Below are positions 8,526-15,937 of a stretch of DNA of 53,636 nt, one piece after another. Each line of letters starts with the position of its first letter. The first letter of the stretch is position 1. The position numbers and the translations under genes are program-made. The stretch lies in assembly GCF_016862515.1 (NCBI RefSeq), contig NZ_BONC01000056.1, forward strand, positions 1 through 53,636, read 5' to 3'. Origin of the DNA: Asanoa iriomotensis (GTDB lineage Bacteria; Actinomycetota; Actinomycetes; Mycobacteriales; Micromonosporaceae). Under the pieces are notes generated by a model. It ran no database searches. It was not told the origin of the DNA and was given only the letters and a program-made list of their open reading frames with translations.

Positions 8526-10693
8526 TGGGCACCTGGCGCGAGGGCCAGCGGATCGGCGACACCCAACACATCGTGCTGCCCGAGCCCAGGCGGCCCCGGT
8601 TCTCCGGGCGCCGCTGGATCCTGGCCGGGATCGGCACGCTGGTGCTGGCGAACCTGCTGGCCATCGGCGCGTACGCCAACTCCCGGTTCGCGCCCGACAA
8701 CGAGGGCGAGCCCGGCCCGCGCGACACGGTGCCCGTCGCCGTCCGCGAGGGTGGCCCGGTGGTCGACGCCCGCGGCGGCAAGGCGGCCAGCCATCGCATC
8801 CCGGACCGCACGATCGTGCTCACCTTCGACGACGGCCCCGATCCACAGTGGACGCCGAAGGTGCTCGACGTCCTGCACAAGCACGGCGTGCCGGCCACGT
8901 TCTTCGTGATCGGCTCGCAGACCAGCCGGCACCCGGAGTTCGTCGAGCGGATGGTCCGCGAGGGGCACGAGGTCGGCGCGCACACGTTCACCCACCCCGA
9001 CCTCGCGGGGCTTCCCGGCTGGCGGCAACGGCTCGAGCTGAGCCAGACCCGGTCGGCGATCGCGTACGCGGCCGGCATCACGACTCCGCTGGTGCGGCTG
9101 CCGTACTCCAGCGGGGTCGACTCGCTCGACGACGAGCACTGGTCGGTCGTCCGGGCGGCCGGCGCGGAGGACCTGGTCTCGGTCTTCGACGACACCGACA
9201 GCCGGGACTGGGCACGCCCGGGCGTCGACGCGATCGTGCGCAGCTCGACGCCGGAGGACGGCCGGGGCGCGGTGGTGCTGCTGCACGACGCCGGCGGCGA
9301 ACGCTCGCAGACCGTCGCCGCCCTCGACCGGTTCATCCCGATGATGCGCGAGCGGGGCTACCGGTTCACCACGGTCGAGGGCGCGTTCGGTGCCAGCACG
9401 CCCGGCCTCGCGCCCGGGAAGGCCGGCGCCGGTGACAAGGTCCGCGGCGGGCTGCTGGTGTGGGCCGTCAAGGTGGCCGACGGCACGGGGCGGCTGCTCT
9501 GGGCGCTCCTGCTGCTGGTCGGCGTGCTGACGCTCGCCCGTACCCTCGTGCTGTTCGGTTTCGCCGTGCGACATGCCCGCCGGCGGCGCGCCCGCACCTG
9601 GTCGTGGGGTCCTTCGGTCGACGAGCCGGTCACGGTCATCGTGCCCGCCTACAACGAGCGGAAGACTATCGCCGCGGCCGTGCGCAGCCTGGCCACCGGC
9701 ACCCATCCCGGCATCGAGGTGCTGGTCGTCGACGACGAGTCCGACGACGGCACCGCGGAAGAGGTGGAGAGCCTCGGCCTGCCCAACGTCCGGGTGGCGC
9801 GGGTGCCCGGCGGCGGCAAGGCGGCCGCGCTCAACGCCGGCGTCGCGCTGGCGGCGCACGACCTGCTGGTGATGGTCGACGCCGACACCGTGGTCACGCC
9901 GGACGCGATCCACAAGCTCGTGCAGCCGTTCGCGGACCCGCGGGTGGGCGCGGTCGCCGGCAACGTCAAGGTCGGCAACAAGCGCCGGATCATCGGGACC
10001 TGGCAGCACATCGAGTACGTGATCGGCTTCAACCTGGACCGGCGCCTCTACGACACGCTGCATTGCATGCCGACGATTCCCGGCGCGCTCGGCGGCTTCC
10101 GCCGGCAGGCGATCCGCGACGCGGGCGGGCTCAGCCGGGCCACCCTCGCCGAGGACACCGACCTGACGATGGCGATCCACCGGGCCGGCTGGCGCGTGGT
10201 CTACGAAGAGTCCGCGGTGGCGCGCACCGAGGCGCCCAACACGCTCGGCCAGCTCTGGCGGCAGCGCTACCGGTGGAGCTACGGCACGATGCAGGCGATG
10301 TGGCGGCACCGCCGCGCGCTCGTCGAGCAGGGCCCCTCGGGCCGGTTCGGGCGGCGCGGCCTGCCGTTCATCGCGCTGTTCTCCATCGCCCTCCCGCTGC
10401 TCGCCCCGGTGCTCGACATCCTCGCCGTGTACGGCCTGTTCTTCCTGGACCGCGTCGAGGCGCTGATCGCCTGGCTCGCGGTGCTGGTGATCCAGGTGGT
10501 GACCGCGATCCTCGCGTTCCGCCTCGACCGGGAGCCCCTGCGCCCGCTCTGGGCGCTGCCGCTCCAGCAGCTCGTCTACCGCCAGGTGATGTACCTGGTG
10601 CTGGTGCACGCCGCGGCGACCGCGCTGACCGGCGGCCTGCTCAAATGGCAGCACCTGCGGCGCAGCGGCGAGGTGGCGGCCGAGGCGACCTGA
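8525..10693 (+). CDS. Fused polysaccharide deacetylase / family 2 glycosyltransferase
   Basis: A 722-residue membrane protein. One helix at about 31-50 is followed by a NodB-type deacetylase domain (TFDDGP at 100-105, HTFTHPD at 153-159), which would lie outside the cell. A second membrane segment spans about 320-348. A cytosolic GT2 domain follows with VDAD (451-454), EDTD (543-546) and QRYRW (580-584), the D,D,D,QxxRW set of processive hyaluronan/PNAG/chitin-type synthases. Several helices close the protein. The expected role is polymerising a beta-linked N-acetylated glycan and deacetylating it as it emerges, combining in one chain what PgaC and PgaB do separately. The sugar is not known. 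It is coupled to the small membrane protein upstream. Confidence 0.85.
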   Translation: MGTWREGQRIGDTQHIVLPEPRRPRFSGRRWILAGIGTLVLANLLAIGAYANSRFAPDNEGEPGPRDTVPVAVREGGPVVDARGGKAASHRIPDRTIVLTFDDGPDPQWTPKVLDVLHKHGVPATFFVIGSQTSRHPEFVERMVREGHEVGAHTFTHPDLAGLPGWRQRLELSQTRSAIAYAAGITTPLVRLPYSSGVDSLDDEHWSVVRAAGAEDLVSVFDDTDSRDWARPGVDAIVRSSTPEDGRGAVVLLHDAGGERSQTVAALDRFIPMMRERGYRFTTVEGAFGASTPGLAPGKAGAGDKVRGGLLVWAVKVADGTGRLLWALLLLVGVLTLARTLVLFGFAVRHARRRRARTWSWGPSVDEPVTVIVPAYNERKTIAAAVRSLATGTHPGIEVLVVDDESDDGTAEEVESLGLPNVRVARVPGGGKAAALNAGVALAAHDLLVMVDADTVVTPDAIHKLVQPFADPRVGAVAGNVKVGNKRRIIGTWQHIEYVIGFNLDRRLYDTLHCMPTIPGALGGFRRQAIRDAGGLSRATLAEDTDLTMAIHRAGWRVVYEESAVARTEAPNTLGQLWRQRYRWSYGTMQAMWRHRRALVEQGPSGRFGRRGLPFIALFSIALPLLAPVLDILAVYGLFFLDRVEALIAWLAVLVIQVVTAILAFRLDREPLRPLWALPLQQLVYRQVMYLVLVHAAATALTGGLLKWQHLRRSGEVAAEAT

Positions 10694-10716
10694 CCGTTTC
10701 GCCCGCGATACGGCGG

Positions 10717-10722
10717 TAGGGT
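10717..10722 (+). promoter_or_regulatory. -10 hexamer TAGGGT (leaderless type)
   Basis: TAGGGT is followed by exactly 7 nt and then GTG at 10730, which fixes the start of the small conserved protein. Confidence 0.5.
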
Positions 10723-10729
10723 GCTTGTC

Positions 10730-11050
10730 GTGGGAGTCAGGCGGGAACGCGGCATGTCGGCCGAGCCTGAGGTCGTCTACAACACCGCGACGGATCCGGC
10801 GCGGTCGCCCGGGTGGCTGCCCGAGCGTTTGCACCGGGTACGCGCCGCCATGGCGCCCGGGCTCGCCGCCACCTGGCGCGACGGAGTCTGGCTGGCCTCG
10901 CTGGTGGTCGAGGACGAGCCCGCCGGCGGTGCCGTCGCCGTGCTGGAGGTCTCGGCGGCCGGGGTCGGCGACAGCCAGTTGGGCGCGGTCGCGGAGCGCG
11001 CGCTGTTCGAGCTCGATCGCGAAGTGGCGGACAACCTCACCCCCGGCTGA
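10730..11050 (+). CDS. Small conserved protein of unknown function
   Basis: A 106-residue soluble protein without signal peptide or membrane helix. The segment YNTATDPARSPGWLPERL followed by alternating strands recalls small SRPBCC-like actinobacterial proteins, but the match is too weak to assign. The GTG at 10730 is chosen because TAGGGT stands 7 nt before it. A GTG at 10721 and an ATG at 10754 are alternatives. The esterase gene starts 15 nt downstream with its own hexamer. Confidence 0.55.
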   Translation: MGVRRERGMSAEPEVVYNTATDPARSPGWLPERLHRVRAAMAPGLAATWRDGVWLASLVVEDEPAGGAVAVLEVSAAGVGDSQLGAVAERALFELDREVADNLTPG

Positions 11051-11052
11051 CC

Positions 11053-11058
11053 TATCGT
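11053..11058 (+). promoter_or_regulatory. -10 hexamer TATCGT (leaderless type)
   Basis: TATCGT is followed by 7 nt and the GTG at 11066. It just follows the previous stop codon, so the esterase gene may have its own transcript. Confidence 0.45.
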
Positions 11059-11065
11059 GGGTTCG

Positions 11066-11863
11066 GTGGACGAGGTCGCGGCACTGCGCGCCGGTGCGCT
11101 GGCGCGGGCGGCCGCGCGTACGCCCGGTCCGCCGATGGCCACCGAGGACAGCCGGATCGCCGGCGTGCCGGTGCGGGCTTACCAGTCGGGTGCGACGCCC
11201 ATCACCGTGTTCTTCCACGGCGGCGGCTTCGTGGTCGGCGACCTGGACACCCATGACGCGCAGGTGCGGCGGCTCGCCCACGCGACCGGCGCGAGCGTGG
11301 TGGCGGTCGACTACCGGCGGGCTCCGGAGCATCCGTGGCCGGCGGCCGTGGACGACGCGGAGGCCGTGCTCACCTCGCTGGCCGGCACGGGCGCGCCGCT
11401 CGCGGTCGCCGGCGACTCGTCCGGCGGCATGATCGCGGCGCTGGCCGCCCTGCGGGTGCCGGGCCTGGTGGCGCAGTTGCTGATCTGCCCGAACGCCGAC
11501 CCGACGCTGAGCTCACCGAGCGTGCGGTCAGAGGCGGACAACCCGTTCCTGGACCCGGGCGTGCTGCGCCGGTGGATCGGCTGGTGGCTGCCCGACGCCG
11601 CGGTGCGGTCGTCGGCCGCGGTCAACCTGCTGGTCGCCGACGTGCACGCGCAGCCGCCGGCGCTGATCGTCACCGCCGAGCACGATCCGCTGCGCGACGA
11701 GGGCGAGGCGTACGCGGCCCGGTTGGGCGACGCCGGCGTACCCGTGCGGCACTGGCGCGAGCCCGGCCTCCTGCACGACTTCCCGACGATGCGCGACGCG
11801 GATCCCGGCGCCGCGGCGGCCGAGGACCGTTTCCTGGCCGCGGCCCGCGAGCTGCTGTCATGA
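11066..11863 (+). CDS. Alpha/beta hydrolase, hormone-sensitive lipase family
   Basis: A 265-residue cytosolic hydrolase acting on carboxylic esters. The oxyanion motif HGGGF is in FFHGGGFVVGD. The nucleophile Ser is in GDSSGG, the acid in VTAEHDPLRDEG and the His in LLHDFPT, all in the order of the HSL (GDXG) family. The natural substrate is unknown. GTG at 11066 is used as start (TATCGT 7 nt upstream); a GTG three codons earlier is possible. The stop overlaps the ATG of the HAD gene (ATGA), so the two are coupled. Confidence 0.85.
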   Translation: MDEVAALRAGALARAAARTPGPPMATEDSRIAGVPVRAYQSGATPITVFFHGGGFVVGDLDTHDAQVRRLAHATGASVVAVDYRRAPEHPWPAAVDDAEAVLTSLAGTGAPLAVAGDSSGGMIAALAALRVPGLVAQLLICPNADPTLSSPSVRSEADNPFLDPGVLRRWIGWWLPDAAVRSSAAVNLLVADVHAQPPALIVTAEHDPLRDEGEAYAARLGDAGVPVRHWREPGLLHDFPTMRDADPGAAAAEDRFLAAARELLS

Positions 11864-12525
11864 CCGTCCTGCACGTGTTCGACATGGACGGAACGCTGCT
11901 GCGCGGCTCGTCCGCGAGCCTGCAGATCGCCGCGGCGACCGGCACCGTCGCGCAGGTGGCCGGGCTGGAGGCGGCGTTCGCGGCGGGTCGGATCGACACG
12001 GTCGGGTTCGCGCGGGGCGTGCGAGCGCTCTGGCGGTCGCTGACGCTCGACATCGTGGCCACGGTCTATGCCGGCAGCCCGTGGTTGTCGGGGATCCGCG
12101 AGGTGTGTGCCGACATCCGCGCGCGGGGCGAGCGGTCGGCCGTGATCACGTTGTCGCCGGACTTCTTCGCCCGGCTGCTGCTCGACGAGGGCGTCGACGA
12201 GGTGATCGCGTCGCGTTTCCCCGTGCCGCCGTTCGCCACGCCCGTCGACCCCGCGGGCATTCTCACGCCGGCGGACAAGGTGCGGATCGTCGACTCGCTG
12301 TTGGTCCGGCACGGGCTGCCGCGGTCGCGGTGTGTCGCCTATGGAGACTCCCTTTCGGACGCTCCGCTGTTCGCGTATCTGGGCGCGCTCACCGTGGCGG
12401 TCAACGCCGACGAGCACCTGGCTTCTCTGGCGGCGGTGGCCTATGCGGGTGATGACCTGCTCGGCGCGTACGCCCTGGGTCGATCTCTCATCGACGCACC
12501 CAATGCCCAAGGTGCGTGTCGATGA
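11860..12525 (+). CDS. HAD-family phosphatase (HAD-IB like)
   Basis: A 221-residue haloacid dehalogenase-superfamily phosphohydrolase. Motif I is FDMDGTLL at the N terminus, with both Asp; motif III Lys is in ADKVRIV; motif IV is YGDSLSDAPLF. An all-helical cap follows motif I, as in SerB-type HAD-IB enzymes. The substrate, a small phosphomonoester, is not predictable. The ATG overlaps the stop of the esterase gene. The last 38 nt overlap the end of the convergent NmrA-family gene. Confidence 0.85.
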   Translation: MTVLHVFDMDGTLLRGSSASLQIAAATGTVAQVAGLEAAFAAGRIDTVGFARGVRALWRSLTLDIVATVYAGSPWLSGIREVCADIRARGERSAVITLSPDFFARLLLDEGVDEVIASRFPVPPFATPVDPAGILTPADKVRIVDSLLVRHGLPRSRCVAYGDSLSDAPLFAYLGALTVAVNADEHLASLAAVAYAGDDLLGAYALGRSLIDAPNAQGACR

Positions 12526-13321
12526 ACTCCGCCACAGCGATGGGCTGCCTGCCGGTGACCTTCTCGACGTCGTTCGAGAGCTCGCCGAACTCGCCTCGCT
12601 CGACGCGGTCGTAGATGTCGTCGAGGAGGTCCGCGGTCCACGGGTCAAGGCCGTTCAGGGCCTGCTGCCGAGGTGGGTCGTCGGCGCGCACCGGCTGCGG
12701 GAGGCGGGCGGAAAGTGCCGCCGCGACGGCCTCGACCGTCAGCGCGCCGGGTCCGGTGAGCGTGTAGGCCTGGCCTTGATGGTCGGCGGGCGCGCGCAGT
12801 GCGGCCACCGCGACGGCGGCGATGTCCCGTGCGTCGACCCAGGCGATGGGCGCGCCGCCGGAGGGCAGCCCGAGGACCCGGTCGTCGCGGATGCTGTCGC
12901 GGTAGAACCGGGGATCGGTCAGCACCTGGTGAAACCACGAGGGCCGGAGCAGGGTCCAGGTGGCGGCCCGGTCGGTGACCGCGGCTTCGACCTGGCGCAC
13001 CCAGTGGTCCGGGGTGAGCCCGGCCGCTCCCTGCTCGGACAGCAGCACGACGTGGGCCTCCGGGTTGAGGTCGACCAGGCCGGCGACGAGCCGCGGGGCG
13101 TCCGGAAGGTCCGGACGCATCAGGTAGACCGCGTCCGCGCCGTGGATCGCTGCCGGCCACGTTGCCGGGTCGTGCCAGTCGAACGCCACCGGACGCACGT
13201 TGCGGCTCGGTGCGGCGTCCGGTTTGGACGATCCGGCGCGGACGGTCAGGTCGTGCAGCTGGCGGACCACTTCGCGGCCGGTCTTTCCGCGGGCGCCGGT
13301 CACGAGCACGTCCTGGGGCAT
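12488..13321 (-). CDS. NmrA-family NAD(P)-binding protein
   Basis: A 277-residue Rossmann-fold protein. The N-terminal LVTGARGKTGREVV is the GxxGxxG dinucleotide-binding loop of atypical short-chain dehydrogenases, and the overall form matches NmrA/NAD(P)H azoreductase-like proteins that sense or use NAD(P)H. The Tyr-Lys pair of classical SDRs is not evident. The ATG at 13321 has GAGGAG 5 nt upstream; an open frame extends further but runs over the regulator gene. It diverges from a MarR regulator across two copies of the same palindrome, so repression by that regulator is very likely. Confidence 0.85.
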   Translation of the reverse strand: MPQDVLVTGARGKTGREVVRQLHDLTVRAGSSKPDAAPSRNVRPVAFDWHDPATWPAAIHGADAVYLMRPDLPDAPRLVAGLVDLNPEAHVVLLSEQGAAGLTPDHWVRQVEAAVTDRAATWTLLRPSWFHQVLTDPRFYRDSIRDDRVLGLPSGGAPIAWVDARDIAAVAVAALRAPADHQGQAYTLTGPGALTVEAVAAALSARLPQPVRADDPPRQQALNGLDPWTADLLDDIYDRVERGEFGELSNDVEKVTGRQPIAVAEFIDTHLGHWVRR

Positions 13322-13336
13322 GGCCACTCCTCGCAG

Positions 13337-13357
13337 ATGCTTGATTGACTCAAGCAT
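13337..13357. promoter_or_regulatory. Operator 1, ATGCTTGA-N5-TCAAGCAT
   Basis: A perfect 8-bp inverted repeat with a 5-nt centre, 16 nt before the NmrA-family ATG. A second copy with the same 7-bp arms lies 34 bp to the right. MarR dimers bind palindromes of this size, so this is the probable repressor site for the NmrA-family gene. Confidence 0.75.
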
Positions 13358-13371
13358 TATGCTCGCATCAA

Positions 13372-13390
13372 TGCTTGAGCGGATCAAGCA
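13372..13390. promoter_or_regulatory. Operator 2, TGCTTGA-N5-TCAAGCA
   Basis: A second palindrome with the same TGCTTGA/TCAAGCA arms and a different 5-nt centre. It ends 5 bp before the TAGATT hexamer of the marR gene and would cover its -35 region, which suggests autorepression. Confidence 0.75.
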
Positions 13391-13395
13391 GTTGG

Positions 13396-13401
13396 TAGAT
13401 T
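13396..13401 (+). promoter_or_regulatory. -10 hexamer TAGATT of the MarR gene (leaderless type)
   Basis: TAGATT is followed by exactly 7 nt and the ATG at 13409; no Shine-Dalgarno is present. Operator 2 lies just upstream. Confidence 0.55.
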
Positions 13402-13408
13402 TGATCCC

Positions 13409-13852
13409 ATGGCTGTGCCGTCCGGGCCCGTCACCGCGTCGACCGAGACCGAGCGGGCCATGTTCGACTTCGTCGACGCCTATGACCGTGCCTACGAAAC
13501 GGCTGCGGTGAAACACGGGCTGACCGCCGCCCAGGCGTGCGTGCTCGGTCGGCTGACGCGGCCTCGGGGCATGGGCGAGCTGGCCGACGAGTTGGGATGC
13601 GACGCGTCGAACATCACCCAGATCATCGCCAGGCTCGAGACACGAAATCTCGTCCAGCGGCAGACCCACCCCCACGACCGCCGGTCGAGGCAGATCATCC
13701 GGACCATCGTCGGCGACGGCCTCTATGCGGAGTTCGAGGAGTCCTTCGAGTTCGCCCGGTCGGCGCTGTCCAACCTCAGCGCCGAGGAGCGGGACGAGCT
13801 CGCGACCCTGCTCCGCAAGGCCCTCACCGCACCAGCGACGCCACCACTTTGA
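13409..13852 (+). CDS. MarR-family transcriptional regulator
   Basis: A 147-residue winged-helix regulator. The helix-turn-helix covers about residues 45-75 (AQACVLGRLTR ... MGELADELGCDASNITQII), and the wing contains HPHDRRSRQI, the typical D-x-R of MarR proteins. It should bind as a dimer to the two TGCTTGA-N5-TCAAGCA operators in its upstream region, controlling itself and the divergent NmrA-family gene. The inducer is unknown. The start is a leaderless ATG 7 nt after TAGATT. Its end overlaps the convergent udgX gene by 29 nt. Confidence 0.9.
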   Translation: MAVPSGPVTASTETERAMFDFVDAYDRAYETAAVKHGLTAAQACVLGRLTRPRGMGELADELGCDASNITQIIARLETRNLVQRQTHPHDRRSRQIIRTIVGDGLYAEFEESFEFARSALSNLSAEERDELATLLRKALTAPATPPL

Positions 13853-14513
13853 GGTCGTCGACCAGGCCGTTGAACGCGATGTCCTGGTCGTCGGCGCGGA
13901 GCACGGCCGACGGGTGGATCGTGGCGACCAGCTTGGCCGGCGGCACCTCGACGCCGCCCTCGACCGGTGCGACCCGGAAATCGTCGGGGTGCTGCGCCGC
14001 GCCCGGCCACGACAGCACCTGACCGCGCTGGCGGGTGACCCGGAACGACGGGCCGAGCAGCGCCTTGGCCGCCGTGGCGCCGAGCACGACGACCACCTCG
14101 GGGCGCAGCAGCGCGAACTCCGAGACCAGCCACGGCCGGCAGGCCGTGATGTGCTGCTGTTCCGGGGTCTGGTGGATCCGGCGCTGTCCTCTTCGGACGA
14201 AGCGGAAATGCTTGACCGCGTTCGTGATGTAGAGGACCGCCGGGTCGATGCCGGCCGCGTCGACCGCCCGGCGCAGCACGCGACCGGCCGGGCCGACGAA
14301 CGGCAACCCGTGGGTGTCCTCGATGTCGCCGGGCTGCTCGCCGACCATCACGATCCGCGCGTCGGCGGCACCGCGGCCGAACACCACCTGGGTCGCGTCC
14401 TCGTAGAGCTCGCAGCCCCGGCAGCCCGGCGCGGCCCGCCTCAGGTCATCGAGACTGCGTGCGTCGTCGGGGATGAACCGTTCTGCCCCGGGTGGTGGTT
14501 CCGTCGGCGCCAT
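13824..14513 (-). CDS. udgX: UdgX, uracil-DNA-binding glycosylase
   Basis: A 229-residue Fe-S uracil-DNA glycosylase of the UdgX type. Motif GEQPGD.ED..G.PFVGPAG spans about 58-77. The UdgX-specific loop reads RGQRRIHQTP with His114, the residue that in mycobacterial UdgX forms a covalent bond to DNA after uracil removal. HPSAVLR near the C terminus is the second active-site motif. Cys31, Cys34 and Cys125 probably ligate the cluster. The usual loop is GKRRIHKTP; here two Lys are Gln, but the His is kept. It convergently overlaps marR by 29 nt. TAGAAA 6 nt before the ATG hints at a leaderless start. Confidence 0.92.
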   Translation of the reverse strand: MAPTEPPPGAERFIPDDARSLDDLRRAAPGCRGCELYEDATQVVFGRGAADARIVMVGEQPGDIEDTHGLPFVGPAGRVLRRAVDAAGIDPAVLYITNAVKHFRFVRRGQRRIHQTPEQQHITACRPWLVSEFALLRPEVVVVLGATAAKALLGPSFRVTRQRGQVLSWPGAAQHPDDFRVAPVEGGVEVPPAKLVATIHPSAVLRADDQDIAFNGLVDDLKVVASLVR

Positions 14514-14562
14514 TGGGACTTTCTACCCCTTCTTCGCGGGCGTACGCCGCCGGGGTCGCTTC

Positions 14563-15897
14563 TCAGGCGCTGAACGACCGCGGCGGTGCGCCGCGGACGG
14601 CCCGGGCCACCGCGGCGGCCAGCGGCTCGATCCCGTCCTCGTCGAGGCGGCTGATCGTGATCCGGATGCCGGCGGGTGCGCCCACCCGGTAGAGCGACCC
14701 CGGCGCGACCGCGTAACCGGCGTCGCGCAGCGCGGTGACCACCGAGGTCTCGTCGCCGACCGGCACCCACACGTTGATGCCCGTGCGACCCTGGCTGGCC
14801 ACGCCGTGCGCGTCGAGCGCGGCCCGCAGCGCGGCACGCCGGCGCTCGTAGCTCTCCCGCGCCGTCGCCACCTGCTCGGCCACCGCCGGGTCCGCCCACA
14901 GCCCCGCGACCACCCGTTGCAGCAGCGTCGAGACCCAGCCCGAACCGACCCGCATGCGGCCGGCGACCCGGGCGATCGTGGCGGCGTCGCCCGCCAGCAC
15001 GGCCAGCCGCAGGTCAGGGCCGTAGGGCTTGCTCACCGAGCGCAGGAACGCCCAGCTCCGGGTCGCCTTGGCCAGGGTGTGCAGGGGCACGGTGGACAGC
15101 TCGGCCGAGTGGTCGTCCTCGATCAGCAGCACCTCGGGGTGGTCGGCGAGCACCCGGCGGAGGTCGGCGGCGCGGCGCCGGCCGATCGCCGCGCCGGTCG
15201 GGTTGTGCGCCCGGCTGGTCACGATGAACGCGCGGGCGCCGGCCGCGAGCGCCAGTTCGGTGCCGGCGGGCGTCGGGCCCTGGTCGTCGACCGGCACGCC
15301 GACGACCTCCAGGCCGAGCGCGGCGACCAGGTCGATCACGGCGGCCCAGCCCGGGTCCTCGACGGCCACCTTGTCGCCGGGGCGCAGGTGGGCGGCCAGC
15401 AGGCGGTCGATGCCGCCGAGGGCGCCGCTGGTCAGGGTCAGGTGCGTGGCGTCGACGCCGTCCTGCGCGAAGCGTGCGGCGGCGGCCTCGGCAAGCTCGG
15501 GCAGCACGCCGCCGTGGCTGTAGCCGACCGGGTCGGTGCCGGCCAGGTCTTCGATCTGCCGGCCGAGGTGGGGCAGCAGGCGCAGGTCGGGCTCGCCGGT
15601 GAGCAGGTCCAGCGTGCCCGTCGGGGGTGGCACCACGAGCGCGGCGCGGCCGCCGGTGACCGGCGGGCGTGGGCGGACCCGGGTGCCGTTGCGGCCGGCG
15701 GTCTCGATCACCCCGCGGGTGCGCAGCGCCTGGTAGGCCTTGGCGACCGTGCCGGCGCTGACACCAAGGCCGTCGGCCAGGCCGCGGACCGGCGGCAGCG
15801 GGGTGCCGGGGGCGAGCGCGCCCGTGCGCACGCCGTCCTCGATGCTCGCCGAAATCTCCGCCGCCGTGGCGCCGACGATCTGATAATGTGCTGTCAC
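14563..15897 (-). CDS. MocR/PdxR-type regulator (GntR-aminotransferase fusion)
   Basis: A 444-residue protein. Residues about 8-75 are a GntR winged helix (LPPVRGLADGLGVSAGTVAKAYQAL). The rest is a fold-type I aminotransferase-like domain with the PLP Lys in SVSKPYGPDLR (Lys290) and HNPTG at 231-235. MocR proteins use bound PLP to sense vitamin B6 or amino compounds and usually control a divergent gene. Here that gene encodes a PNPOx-like/GNAT fusion, consistent with a role around B6 or a related cofactor. The start is GTG at 15897, and a 7-7-7 palindrome begins 2 nt upstream of it. Confidence 0.9.
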   Translation of the reverse strand: MTAHYQIVGATAAEISASIEDGVRTGALAPGTPLPPVRGLADGLGVSAGTVAKAYQALRTRGVIETAGRNGTRVRPRPPVTGGRAALVVPPPTGTLDLLTGEPDLRLLPHLGRQIEDLAGTDPVGYSHGGVLPELAEAAAARFAQDGVDATHLTLTSGALGGIDRLLAAHLRPGDKVAVEDPGWAAVIDLVAALGLEVVGVPVDDQGPTPAGTELALAAGARAFIVTSRAHNPTGAAIGRRRAADLRRVLADHPEVLLIEDDHSAELSTVPLHTLAKATRSWAFLRSVSKPYGPDLRLAVLAGDAATIARVAGRMRVGSGWVSTLLQRVVAGLWADPAVAEQVATARESYERRRAALRAALDAHGVASQGRTGINVWVPVGDETSVVTALRDAGYAVAPGSLYRVGAPAGIRITISRLDEDGIEPLAAAVARAVRGAPPRSFSA

Positions 15898-15898
15898 A

Positions 15899-15919
15899 GT
15901 TCTAGGAATGTACTAGAAC
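15899..15919. promoter_or_regulatory. Operator GTTCTAG-N7-CTAGAAC
   Basis: A perfect 7-bp inverted repeat with a 7-nt centre, filling half of the 40-bp divergent intergenic region. It abuts the MocR start and lies 18 bp from the PNPOx-GNAT start, so it is the likely MocR site controlling both. Confidence 0.65.
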
Positions 15920-15937
15920 AAAAGCCGGGGAGGCAAT

